From: Crenothrix sp. D3
GTDB taxonomy: Bacteria; Pseudomonadota; Gammaproteobacteria; Methylococcales; Methylomonadaceae
Length of the DNA stretch: 64,000 nucleotides
Assembly: GCA_002134785.1 (NCBI GenBank)
Contig: MBQZ01000011.1
Coordinates: 19,099 to 83,098, forward strand
Reading direction: 5' to 3'
In this document: in pieces, positions 10,795-20,503 of the stretch
Layout of the letters: each line of letters starts with the position of its first letter
Position numbering within the stretch: position 1 is the stretch's first letter
Notes under the pieces: model-generated
Told to the model about the DNA's origin: nothing
The model's input: the letters and a program-made list of their open reading frames with translations, nothing else
The model's database searches: none
Translations under genes and position numbers: made by a program

Positions 10795-11370
10795 TTACCA
10801 TAAAGCATCAAGAGTTGTATTTAAAGTTCCGCCAGTTGGATGTGGAGCATTTATAAAATTAGGTTGTAGCGACAATCTACTAATTAAAGAAGGTAAAACC
10901 TGCTGTGCAATGTCCCCAAATGCTATTATTTTTACATAATTTTTTTGCTGCAAAATGGTCAACAAGCGATTAGAGCAACAGCAAACAGCCATTACATTTG
11001 GCTTGGCATCTCTATTTTCATTGCTGTTAGGGTCTTTATCTGGAAAACATTGCACCACATTAACAATATCGTAATCAGTACGGGTTGGACTTGAAGTATT
11101 TCTGCATTTTTGTTCTCGTTCCCATGACAGTTTAATCCTGCTGCCAGCAGTTCCTCCTCGTTTAATTTCTGGATATAAAGGTATTCCTTGTTTCATCCAT
11201 TCTTCTTCGCCAGGTGCTTGGAATACAAGCAAAGTATCACTACCATTATCTTCCAAACCAACAGGTGCAAGCGTTCTGGTTGTTTGATAGCTTGTATTTA
11301 TTAAATGTGCTTGGTTGCAATATGGGCAGTTTTGGCAATGTTTACCGTATGAAAAGTTTCTTTGTGGCAT
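10795..11370 (-). CDS. Uracil-DNA glycosylase superfamily-like protein with Cys cluster
   Basis: VFQAPGEEEW, AGSRIKL, NVVQCFP, KIIAFGDIAQQVL and APHPTGG follow the UDG family 4/5 motif order; CxxCxxC at N-terminus. Confidence 0.65.
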   Translation of the reverse strand: MPQRNFSYGKHCQNCPYCNQAHLINTSYQTTRTLAPVGLEDNGSDTLLVFQAPGEEEWMKQGIPLYPEIKRGGTAGSRIKLSWEREQKCRNTSSPTRTDYDIVNVVQCFPDKDPNSNENRDAKPNVMAVCCCSNRLLTILQQKNYVKIIAFGDIAQQVLPSLISRLSLQPNFINAPHPTGGTLNTTLDALW

Positions 11371-12341
11371 AACGTTTCTCTAAAGTTAGTTAAATCAGTG
11401 AAGTCAATTGACTTATTTACTGGTGTGCAACTTTGCAATGTTTTCATCATTTCCCCCGCTATCGCTTTAATTACAGGCACAGACACCGAATTACCTGCCA
11501 CTTTACGCACGCCTGAATAGGGTATGGTAATTTTGAAATCGTCAGGAAAACCCTGTAAGCGTAACATTTCCCTATCGGTCAAGCGTCTCACACCATTGAC
11601 CACTAAATAGTTATAACTGCCACCCGCTCTTAATGCACACGAATACGGCAACGCAGAAATATTGCCGCCTATATTTTGATGCCATATTGATGGAACAGGA
11701 GGCGTGCCTTTTACCGCATTCAGACGATTTTGTTTGATGGTATCTGACAGAAAATAGCTTTGTGGTATATCGCTATCGGCTTGAAGAATAGACGTTAGCG
11801 GCTGGTAATAACCTAATGGCGTGGGAAAATTAAAATGCAGCGGCTCTAAGAAACCGACTAAATAAATGCGTTCGCGTTTTTGCGGCAAACCAAAATCTAA
11901 AGAATTAAAAACTTTTGTATAAACCGTATAACCCAGTGCTTTTAACTTTTCTACGATCACCGCAAACGTTTGACCATTATCGTGAGTAGTCAGACGTTTT
12001 ACATTTTCCAGCAAAAAAGCACGCGGTTTTTTGGCTTTAAGTATGGCTTCAATATTAAAAAATAATGTGCCTCTGGTATCAGCAAAACCTAAACCTTTCC
12101 CTGCAATACTAAACGGCTGACAGGGAAAACCCGCTAATAAAATATCGTGGTCTGGAATACTTTCTGGGTCAATGAGATTAATATCGCCGTGTGGTTTTTC
12201 ATTAAAATTGGCTTCATACATGGCTTGCGCATCTTTGTCCCACTCTGAAGAAAATACGTTTTTACAATCGTAAGCCTCAAAGCCAAGGCGAATGCCGCCA
12301 ATGCCTGCGAATAAATCAATAAAGGTAAAAGAATGGTTCAT
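11301..12341 (-). CDS. DNA (cytosine-5-)-methyltransferase
   Basis: FIDLFAGIGGIRLGFE, GFPCQPFSIAGKG, ENVKRL, LPQKRERIYLVGF, RLTDREMLRLQGFP, VAGNSVSVPVI. Confidence 0.95.
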   Translation of the reverse strand: MNHSFTFIDLFAGIGGIRLGFEAYDCKNVFSSEWDKDAQAMYEANFNEKPHGDINLIDPESIPDHDILLAGFPCQPFSIAGKGLGFADTRGTLFFNIEAILKAKKPRAFLLENVKRLTTHDNGQTFAVIVEKLKALGYTVYTKVFNSLDFGLPQKRERIYLVGFLEPLHFNFPTPLGYYQPLTSILQADSDIPQSYFLSDTIKQNRLNAVKGTPPVPSIWHQNIGGNISALPYSCALRAGGSYNYLVVNGVRRLTDREMLRLQGFPDDFKITIPYSGVRKVAGNSVSVPVIKAIAGEMMKTLQSCTPVNKSIDFTDLTNFRETLCHKETFHTVNIAKTAHIATKHI

Positions 12342-12389
12342 ATTTCTCCGCTGTTAAAGCATCCATGTAACCTGTGTTCAATCAAAAGA

Positions 12390-12992
12390 TTAAGACCCGT
12401 TATAGTCGAGTTTTAAGTCGTCATGGAGAATGCTGTATAACAACCGCAAGACTTTTTCTGGATTATTGTCGTCTTGCTTCTCTGAAGAATCTACGCCGTC
12501 TTGGTTGTTTGACGCGCCACTTTGTTCAGCGGCTAGGTTTGCCATGACGGCGGTTTCATTGCCTGAACCTTTCATGCTCAATACATAACTGATTTTTTTA
12601 TCGCTGGATAGAAAGCTGAAAAAACCCTCCGATGATTCACCAGAGCTAACGTAATAAACCCGTTTTTCACGATTATAATCGTTGATTTTAAAGTTACTTT
12701 GTTTAATGGCTTGCGCTAAGGCGTACCATGCTTTGTCGATGGGTTGTTTAATTCGTAGTTGTAGTGGACTTGAGTCGGTTAAATACACTTTGTCGCCTAG
12801 TCCTACGGTTTCTGAGCGTTTTTCAATACGGCTGTCATCAACAGCGTAGCTTTCGCTGGGACGAGAAGAGGGATTACTGGGTAGTGTCGGTGGTCGCTCA
12901 AGTTGTGATATATCGCGATAACGGCTGTCGCTGCCTGTTCCACAAGAGACTAAGGCGGTGGCTAGTAATAGGCTTTTAATTAAGGTTTGCAT
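12390..12992 (-). CDS. bamC: BamC-like outer-membrane assembly lipoprotein
   Basis: LVSCGTGSDSRYRDISQLERPPTLP lipobox and BamC-like start. Confidence 0.65.
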   Translation of the reverse strand: MQTLIKSLLLATALVSCGTGSDSRYRDISQLERPPTLPSNPSSRPSESYAVDDSRIEKRSETVGLGDKVYLTDSSPLQLRIKQPIDKAWYALAQAIKQSNFKINDYNREKRVYYVSSGESSEGFFSFLSSDKKISYVLSMKGSGNETAVMANLAAEQSGASNNQDGVDSSEKQDDNNPEKVLRLLYSILHDDLKLDYNGS

Positions 12993-13813
12993 ATTTTTTC
13001 ACACGAAAAACGTTGATGATTTAAGACAGGAAAGGCACTGCGTACTTTTTGTAATCGTTCAGGGTCGATGTCAGCACAGACAAAACCCGCTCCCATTTTA
13101 TAGCAATCTAATATGACTCCCCACGGATCAATAATCATGCTGTGTCCAAAGGTTCGACGACCATTTTTATGAAAGCCGCCTTGATTGGGGGCGATGACAT
13201 AACACAGGTTTTCGATGGCTCTGGCACGCAATAAGATTTCCCAATGTGCAGCACCTGTTTCATGAGTAAACGCAGCAGGAATAATCAGTACGTCTACGCC
13301 TAATTCGCTCATATTACGGAAAAACTCAGGGAAACGTAAGTCGTAACAAATGGCTATGCCTAAGCGACCAAAGGGTGAATCAATGACTAAGGGTTGTGTG
13401 CCTGCTTCGATAGAATCTGATTCGCGGTATACGTCGTTAGTGTTAGGGACGCTGACATCAAATAAATGGACTTTATCATAGCGTGCAACACGTTCACCGA
13501 GATCATTATAAATTAAGCACGCGGCGCGAACTTTATTGGGATCATCGCCTGCAATTGGCATCGTGCCGCCGACAATCCAAACGCCGTATTTTTTAGCGGT
13601 GGCTGATAAAAAGTCTTGAATAACCCCTGTACCCTCGACTTCTTTTACTTTAATTTTATCAGTTTCGTGGTTGCCTACTAAGGCAAAATTTTCGGGTAAC
13701 GCAACTAATTTTGCCCCAGCTTTCACTGCTTCGGCAATCAGTTTTTCAGCCTCTAATAAGTTAGAACTAACGGTTGGACCAGATGCCATTTGTATGGCGG
13801 CACATTTACTCAT
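12980..13813 (-). CDS. Carbon-nitrogen hydrolase (nitrilase/omega-amidase family)
   Basis: LVALPENFAL, RYDKVHLFDV, RLGIAICYDLRFPEFFR. Confidence 0.9.
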   Translation of the reverse strand: MSKCAAIQMASGPTVSSNLLEAEKLIAEAVKAGAKLVALPENFALVGNHETDKIKVKEVEGTGVIQDFLSATAKKYGVWIVGGTMPIAGDDPNKVRAACLIYNDLGERVARYDKVHLFDVSVPNTNDVYRESDSIEAGTQPLVIDSPFGRLGIAICYDLRFPEFFRNMSELGVDVLIIPAAFTHETGAAHWEILLRARAIENLCYVIAPNQGGFHKNGRRTFGHSMIIDPWGVILDCYKMGAGFVCADIDPERLQKVRSAFPVLNHQRFSCEKICKP

Positions 13814-13827
13814 TGTGTTTTCCTTTG

Positions 13828-16800
13828 TTATTCTTTTTGTTGATTGAGCCATGAAAAGTCGGTGAGACCATTCCACGTTTTTTGCAATAAGCCATCGTTT
13901 TCATGATGTGGAATAACTTTCACGTTACCCCATTTGCCACTGACTAAATATTGTGAGCCAAAGAAAAAGCCATCTTGGTCTTTTCCTGTTAAAGATTTGC
14001 CGATTAATGAAGCGACTTTACCCATGATTGTACCAGCTATAGGCACAGCATCGGCACTTTTTGGCGCGACCATTACGCTATAATCAACAGTGCGCCGCAG
14101 AAAATCAGTGTCGCCTATGAGGGTGATTTTTGCGGGAATGGCATCAACAATTAAATTGTTTGTCCGCGCTTTACCTTGTGCTAAATCAAAATGCCCTGTG
14201 ATGCTGTCAAAGGTTAACCCTTCTTGGTAAATGTCACTAAAATCAAGTTGTAACCGTTTTATCCATTGGGCAACGGCTAATACACCGAGTATGCGTCCAA
14301 AACCTGGTTCAACGCTTAATAAGCGTCCTTCTTTAAATTCAGCGTCTAGCTGTCCTTGCACGTTGGCAATAGAAAACTGTTGCAGTGCGCCTTGCCACTG
14401 CACATTAAAATCAATGACTCCGCTGGTATTAGTGAAATCTTTATTGATGTCCAATCGCTTAAACAGTTCATCTGCACGCGGCATATCTAATCGACCTTGT
14501 GCGTGAGTAATAGATTGTTTGCCATTGACTTGCCAGTCACCTGAAAGCGTCAGTTTTTGCAAATCGCTATTCAGTGCGACATTTTTAAACGCAATGCCGT
14601 TGCTGATACGGTCGGTGATTAGATTTAGCCGCCCCAGTTCGATACCTTGCCAACGGGTTTTTTGGCTAGTTAAGGTGAATAAAGGCATGGCTGCTGGCGC
14701 AAGTGAGGGTGCTTCTGTGCTGTCTTGATTACCCAGTTGTTTAACCAGCGAAAAATCCAGTTCCTCCATGTTCAATGCGATACGGTTTTCGCCTGTTAGG
14801 TCAAAAGGAATGTTAATTTTACCTTTAGCGAATTGGCTGTTGAGACTGCCTGTCCACTGTTTACCATTCGGTTTTAGATTTAAATCAAATAAACCTAACG
14901 GCGTTTTTTTCCATAACGCGGAATCACTGTGAATGTTTATTTCATTAATCGGGGTAGTGGTCGGTGTTGCTGCGACTGGGTCATGTTTCGCAAGTGAATA
15001 ACCAATGTCTAGCCAATTTTGCAAGGCAAGTTGTTCACTGTTGATTTCTAATTTTATCCCTGCTTTAGGTACTGCACTAATATTAGCGGTGCCGATTAAA
15101 ACAGATCCCGCTTGAATGACTTGTTGTTTACTATCGAAGTTTAACGCGGCTTTGAGCTTATTATCATAATTGATGCTAATCGGTAATAATGGCTTATCAA
15201 CTAGGTTAAAAGTTAATGCTAGCGGACGCTGTTGCTGACTGGTTTTCGCTAAGCCATCGGGTAAATCGAGACTTATCCCCACTAGCGTAGATTGTATATT
15301 GAGTTCCGATGGGGTATTAGCATAAGGTAGTTTTAACTCTACTTTATAATCACTAGACCCTGTTGCAAGCGACCAACCAGACATTTTAAATTGTTCGCGC
15401 AGTTCATTAATACCTGCGCGACCAGTGGCGTTAACCGTGGTTTTTTGCTCATCACTTTTAATAGCAATTTTCACGGGATAGCCTAACGCCACCGCATTGA
15501 TATTATCCGTGTAAATGCCTTTTTCGGTGAATTTTAACGCCCCCGTCATTTTATCAATTAATAAGTTCAAGGCGTTGACCGTTAAATTAGCATTGCTTAG
15601 AGTCGCTGTGCCATTAATTTTCGGTGGAATATTAATTAAAGGGACTGTGAGATCCAAATTCACCTCGGTGCTGCCTCGTGTGGTAATGGCATTCGATACC
15701 GCATTGATGGGTAAATTTAAGGGCGTTTTTTGTAAAAACGTTAAGGTATCGGCGATAGTGGCAGCAAACGCGCCATTAACCTGTATGCGATCACATTTAT
15801 CTAACACAGGAATGCTGATATCAGCCTGTTTAATCTGAATGTTATTCGTTTTACCCTGAGCGATATTGATCTGTAAACCGTTTTGAAAAAAGGATACCTC
15901 ACCCTCTACTTCGGTTAAATGTGGCCAATCGGGATGATAAATAAGTTCCAGTTGTTTCGCTTGAAATATGGCTTGAAACACGCCCTGCCCTTTCTTAAAT
16001 GGAAAGTCGATTAGATTACCGTAAAATAACACGTCCCCTTTAGGCACGTTACCGCCGATAAACGCATGATCCAGCCAATAGACTAAGTTAGGATCCATTA
16101 CGCTAATGGGATAATAAGTGCTGGCTTTAGCCATATTTTTACCCGAAAACGCCATTTGTAAATCCATAAACACAGGTAGATTTTCTTTAGGAATAATGAG
16201 TTGCAAGCGGGTTTTACTGTGAATATCGGGCGAGTTTACTTCAAGCATCGAACTGGCGACCCTCCAGTCGTCCGCTGTTTGTTGCCAAGTGAGTGACCCT
16301 TGCAGTGTGTCAATAGGGATAATGTTACGAAACAAAGTTGGGTATTTAAATTGCGCATTAGTCGTATTTAAACGTATAAAACCATGTTGATTATTGCCGA
16401 CCAGCCGCCCTGTGAGATTTTCCACAGCGGGTAGTGATAACAGCGGTTCAATGCTAAGGTGATTAAACCTGCTCGCAATAGCAAACTGTTTAGTGTCAAG
16501 ATTCGCCGATACGGTGAAATTTTCTAATATGCCTTTTGCTTGTGCTTGTGCCAATAGCTTAGCTTGTTCATCCGTTAATGGCGCGAAAAAAGCGGCGAGA
16601 CTGGTAACTTGCTGTATATCACAAGCGGGCGTGACTAGTTTTATACTGTGCAGTTGCTGATGTTCATCACTGACACCTGATACAGTGAATGTAGCAGCGG
16701 GATATTTTTTATCTGCCGTTTCCAATAAAAACCGCTCAACATCCACTTGCCATTGATTGTTAGTCTTTGTCCAAAAAAACAGACTTGAAAAATGATGACT

Positions 16801-17661
16801 AATAAAATCATTTTTATGTTGCCGACTCAGTTGTAATTTCTTTGCTTGTACGTCAGCTATAATGGACACCAGCTGTGAGTTTTGCCACGTTCCCCAGACT
16901 TTGAAATCTCCATTGCCTGATTTAATGCTCATGGTCAGCGGCAACTCTAGCGGAGTCCATTCGGGTAGATTGAGACCTTTACCTTCAATAAACCCAAACC
17001 CATTAATGGCTAATGGCTCAAAAATATTGCCCTTAATATCCAGTGACACGCTTAATGACTCGCCTTGTTTTTTATCTAAATTGATTAACACATTAACGCG
17101 GTGGTGGTTGTCTTTATTGCGTATCATGATATTGACATCATTAAACACCAGTGGCTTGACTTTCTTTTGTTCATCCTGCCATGTTAGCGTGCTTTGTAAT
17201 ACTTGATATTTTCGACCTTGCAATAACCATAGCGGCTGTCCACTGCCTGCTTTTAAACCGACAATCGCGATGCTACCATCAGCTTGTTTTTTTACCGTGA
17301 GCTTCGCGCCTACCAACGTAATCCACGTCGATGCCAACACATCGCGACTCAGTACCAAGTCAACCAAACTAATCCCGATACGCATTTCTTGCAATTGAAT
17401 GGGCGGCGATTCGGTGTTGTTAGTTGGAGTAGCAATGGCAATATCTTCCAGTATCAATTGCGGGCTAAAATGATGAAAATGAGTCTTCAAGTGACCAATA
17501 GTGACAGGTGCTGCAACTTGTTTACTGATTTCGGCGGCTAATTCGAGTTTATAGTAGTCAAGTCCGATCAATAACAAACGCACCGTTAATAAAGCTATCG
17601 CACTAGTAATCAAAGACCAAAAAATAAGGTGGCGCGTGGCGCGTTTAATATGATGAATCAT
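13828..17661 (-). CDS. yhdP: YhdP family AsmA-like envelope protein
   Basis: 1277 aa, N-terminal TM, long AsmA-like beta-rich body, position between rng and nit/tldD. Confidence 0.85.
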   Translation of the reverse strand: MIHHIKRATRHLIFWSLITSAIALLTVRLLLIGLDYYKLELAAEISKQVAAPVTIGHLKTHFHHFSPQLILEDIAIATPTNNTESPPIQLQEMRIGISLVDLVLSRDVLASTWITLVGAKLTVKKQADGSIAIVGLKAGSGQPLWLLQGRKYQVLQSTLTWQDEQKKVKPLVFNDVNIMIRNKDNHHRVNVLINLDKKQGESLSVSLDIKGNIFEPLAINGFGFIEGKGLNLPEWTPLELPLTMSIKSGNGDFKVWGTWQNSQLVSIIADVQAKKLQLSRQHKNDFISHHFSSLFFWTKTNNQWQVDVERFLLETADKKYPAATFTVSGVSDEHQQLHSIKLVTPACDIQQVTSLAAFFAPLTDEQAKLLAQAQAKGILENFTVSANLDTKQFAIASRFNHLSIEPLLSLPAVENLTGRLVGNNQHGFIRLNTTNAQFKYPTLFRNIIPIDTLQGSLTWQQTADDWRVASSMLEVNSPDIHSKTRLQLIIPKENLPVFMDLQMAFSGKNMAKASTYYPISVMDPNLVYWLDHAFIGGNVPKGDVLFYGNLIDFPFKKGQGVFQAIFQAKQLELIYHPDWPHLTEVEGEVSFFQNGLQINIAQGKTNNIQIKQADISIPVLDKCDRIQVNGAFAATIADTLTFLQKTPLNLPINAVSNAITTRGSTEVNLDLTVPLINIPPKINGTATLSNANLTVNALNLLIDKMTGALKFTEKGIYTDNINAVALGYPVKIAIKSDEQKTTVNATGRAGINELREQFKMSGWSLATGSSDYKVELKLPYANTPSELNIQSTLVGISLDLPDGLAKTSQQQRPLALTFNLVDKPLLPISINYDNKLKAALNFDSKQQVIQAGSVLIGTANISAVPKAGIKLEINSEQLALQNWLDIGYSLAKHDPVAATPTTTPINEINIHSDSALWKKTPLGLFDLNLKPNGKQWTGSLNSQFAKGKINIPFDLTGENRIALNMEELDFSLVKQLGNQDSTEAPSLAPAAMPLFTLTSQKTRWQGIELGRLNLITDRISNGIAFKNVALNSDLQKLTLSGDWQVNGKQSITHAQGRLDMPRADELFKRLDINKDFTNTSGVIDFNVQWQGALQQFSIANVQGQLDAEFKEGRLLSVEPGFGRILGVLAVAQWIKRLQLDFSDIYQEGLTFDSITGHFDLAQGKARTNNLIVDAIPAKITLIGDTDFLRRTVDYSVMVAPKSADAVPIAGTIMGKVASLIGKSLTGKDQDGFFFGSQYLVSGKWGNVKVIPHHENDGLLQKTWNGLTDFSWLNQQKE

Positions 17662-17705
17662 GAAAACAGCTTCAAGGTTAAAGGAAAAAGGTCAAACGCT
17701 GAACC

Positions 17706-19160
17706 TTAAAGAAGTACCACGTCATATTGTTCCTGATTGTATTCTGACTCGGCTCTAAACTTAATTTGTACATCTAAAAATATTTCTAATTCTGCCAACA
17801 TATCGGCTTCTTCATCCAACAACATGGCGACTACCTCGTTAGACGCAAGCACTAATAACGTTTGTACTTTATATAAACGGACTTCACGAATAATTTCACG
17901 AAATATTTCCAAGCACATGGATTCAGCAGTTTTTAACACTCCACGACCACCACACGCACTGCAAGGCTCACAGAGAATATGCGACAAACTTTCGCGCGTG
18001 CGTTTGCGGGTCATTTCGACTAAACCTAGAATTGATACCTCGGTAATTTTAGTTTTGGCTTTATCTTTGGCTAAATTACGTTCCAACGCCTGCAACACTT
18101 GCTGTTTATGCTCTACACTTTTCATGTCAATAAAATCAATGATGATAATACCGCCTAAATTGCGCAAGCGCAGTTGCCTAGCAATAGTTTGCGCCGCTTC
18201 CAGATTAGTTTTAAAAATAGTTTCTTCCAGATTACGTCCACCAACATAACTACCCGTATTGACATCCACAGTGGTCATCGCTTCGGTTTGATCGAAGACT
18301 AAATGCCCGCCCGATTTCAATTTAACTTTACGCTCTAAGGCTTTTTTTATTTCGTCCTCGACATTGTAAATATCAAACACAGGGCATTCGCCTGTGTAAT
18401 GCTCAATAATTGGGGCAATTTCGGGAGCAAAAATGGCAGCAAATTCTACCAATTTATGATACGTTTCCTTGGAATCAATGCGAATTCTGTCTAAGCCTTC
18501 TTTGGGTAAATCCCTTAACATTCTAATACTGAGCGGCAAATCTTTATGAATAAAGGCTTTAGCTTTCGTTTCAGCAATTTTTTCTGAAATGGATTCCCAT
18601 AATTTCAATAAAAACAGCATATCGGCGACGAGTATCTCTTCTTCCACACATTCCGCTGCGGTTCTAGCAATAAACCCACCGCAACCATGTTCCTGTCTAA
18701 AGGCTTCCACGCACGCTCTCAAGCGAATCCGCTCTGGTTCACATTCGATACGTTGCGAGACACCAGAAATGTCGGCATAAGGCATATAGACCTGAAAACG
18801 CGAGGGGATTGATATATCGGTAGTCAGCCGCGCGCCTTTCGTACCTAGCGGGTCTTTGACCACTTGCACAATAATATGCTGCCCTTCATGCAGATAATGC
18901 TCAATTTGTTCTGAGCCTTCTCTTTCTAACTCTTGCGTCGATAAATCAGACAAATGTAAAAACGCCGCTTTTGGCAAACCAATATCAACAAACGCCGCCT
19001 GCATACCTGGCAACACCCGACAGACTTCACCTTTATAAATATTGCCCACTAAGCCACGTTCACGCCCGCGCTCAATGATTAATTCTTGCAATACACCATT
19101 TTCAATAACGGCAACGCGGGTTTCATGCGGGGTGATATTGATTAAAATTTCTTCACTCAT
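17706..19160 (-). CDS. rng: Ribonuclease G
   Basis: EEILINITPHETRVAVIENGVLQEL, GNIYKGEVCRVLPGMQAAFVDIG, GGIIIIDFIDM, CxxCxGRG. Confidence 0.95.
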   Translation of the reverse strand: MSEEILINITPHETRVAVIENGVLQELIIERGRERGLVGNIYKGEVCRVLPGMQAAFVDIGLPKAAFLHLSDLSTQELEREGSEQIEHYLHEGQHIIVQVVKDPLGTKGARLTTDISIPSRFQVYMPYADISGVSQRIECEPERIRLRACVEAFRQEHGCGGFIARTAAECVEEEILVADMLFLLKLWESISEKIAETKAKAFIHKDLPLSIRMLRDLPKEGLDRIRIDSKETYHKLVEFAAIFAPEIAPIIEHYTGECPVFDIYNVEDEIKKALERKVKLKSGGHLVFDQTEAMTTVDVNTGSYVGGRNLEETIFKTNLEAAQTIARQLRLRNLGGIIIIDFIDMKSVEHKQQVLQALERNLAKDKAKTKITEVSILGLVEMTRKRTRESLSHILCEPCSACGGRGVLKTAESMCLEIFREIIREVRLYKVQTLLVLASNEVVAMLLDEEADMLAELEIFLDVQIKFRAESEYNQEQYDVVLL

Positions 19161-19732
19161 AGGGGTATGCCATGTTGCATTAAAAGCTGTGCTGTTTCAT
19201 ATAATGGCAAACCGACTACGCCTGAAAAACTACCTGAAAGTGTCGTGACAAACACACTGGCTTTGCCTTGAATCGCATAAGCCCCTGCTTTATCCAGTGG
19301 TTCACCGCTGTGCCAATAAGCGACCATTTCCTGCTCAGTCAACGCCCTGAAAGTGACATCGGTGATACTCACCGCTTGACTGTGTTCCTGTCCGCGTAAA
19401 GAAATCGCCGTGTAAACTTGATGTGTCTGCCCCGATAACTGCCTTAGCATACTGAGCGCGTCCGCTTTATCTTTGGGTTTACCCATAATGACATCACCCA
19501 ATACCACTGCCGTATCTGCCGCTAACACCGATTGACGAGTTTGTAACTGTTCCACACACCGTGCCGATTTTTCCGCTGCCAGCCGTTGTACATACGCCAA
19601 CGGAGATTCATTGATTAACGGTGTTTCATCAATATCCACGGCATAAACAGTGTACCAAACGCCTATCTGGTCTAGCAGTTCTCTACGGCGTGGTGAAGCA
19701 GAAGCCAAAATAATTGGCAGTTGGTTATTCAT
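19157..19732 (-). CDS. maf: Maf family nucleoside triphosphate pyrophosphatase
   Basis: IILASASPRRRELLDQIG; VLAADTAVVLG. Confidence 0.93.
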   Translation of the reverse strand: MNNQLPIILASASPRRRELLDQIGVWYTVYAVDIDETPLINESPLAYVQRLAAEKSARCVEQLQTRQSVLAADTAVVLGDVIMGKPKDKADALSMLRQLSGQTHQVYTAISLRGQEHSQAVSITDVTFRALTEQEMVAYWHSGEPLDKAGAYAIQGKASVFVTTLSGSFSGVVGLPLYETAQLLMQHGIPL

Positions 19733-19812
19733 AACGATTCCCAGCATTCATTTAATGGCAGGCATTGTAAAGCAGGAATGCGTAGTTAAGCCCACAAAAT
19801 AGACAAAACAAT

Positions 19813-20304
19813 TTATTTTAATATTTTATTCAGCCGTGCTTCATAGTCTTCTTTGGATAACACGCCACTCACACCATCACGTTGTTGGGTTTTATCAAAA
19901 AAATACGTTCTTGGTAATTCGCCGTACCATTTTGGATCAAGTTCAAATTGCAGTTTCTGAGTATTTTCTTCGGCATAAATCCAGTTTTCAAGCTCCGCCA
20001 ATTGATTAGCCGCCAATATTTTCTGTGCTTCGGCAGATTCTGCAATGTCATCGGTACTGAGCATGACGATTTTAATCTCAGGATGGGCTTTGTGAACCGC
20101 ACTCAATACAGCCATATCTTTAATGCAGGACGGGCAGGTAATTGACCACACCGCCAACATAAATGGTTTTCCCGCATTGCTGGTTAAAAGTTGCTGATAA
20201 CTACCGCTAACAAACGGTTTTAAAACAGGCGATTCGGCGTGGGCGGTATTCGCTAAGACTACTAACATTAGCAATAAAATGTTTGGAAATGAGTTAAGGC
20301 GCAT
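19813..20304 (-). CDS. Thioredoxin/TlpA-like periplasmic protein
   Basis: Signal peptide plus FMLAVWSITCPSCIKDMAVL (CxxC). Confidence 0.75.
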   Translation of the reverse strand: MRLNSFPNILLLMLVVLANTAHAESPVLKPFVSGSYQQLLTSNAGKPFMLAVWSITCPSCIKDMAVLSAVHKAHPEIKIVMLSTDDIAESAEAQKILAANQLAELENWIYAEENTQKLQFELDPKWYGELPRTYFFDKTQQRDGVSGVLSKEDYEARLNKILK

Positions 20305-20503
20305 GATTAAGTCTCTTAATGATTAAACGGTGATAGGTGATGGACAGTAGGGGCTGTGCCTTGTGCCAGCCTCTAATAATAGGTTGTTATCAGGGTAACC
20401 ACAAGGGATTGCCCCTACAGTAAATTCTTAACTGTGGGCAGTGAGAACCTAGACATTACAACGCAGAGTGTTGTAACGATGAAAAAGAGCGACGCGCTGG
20501 CAA

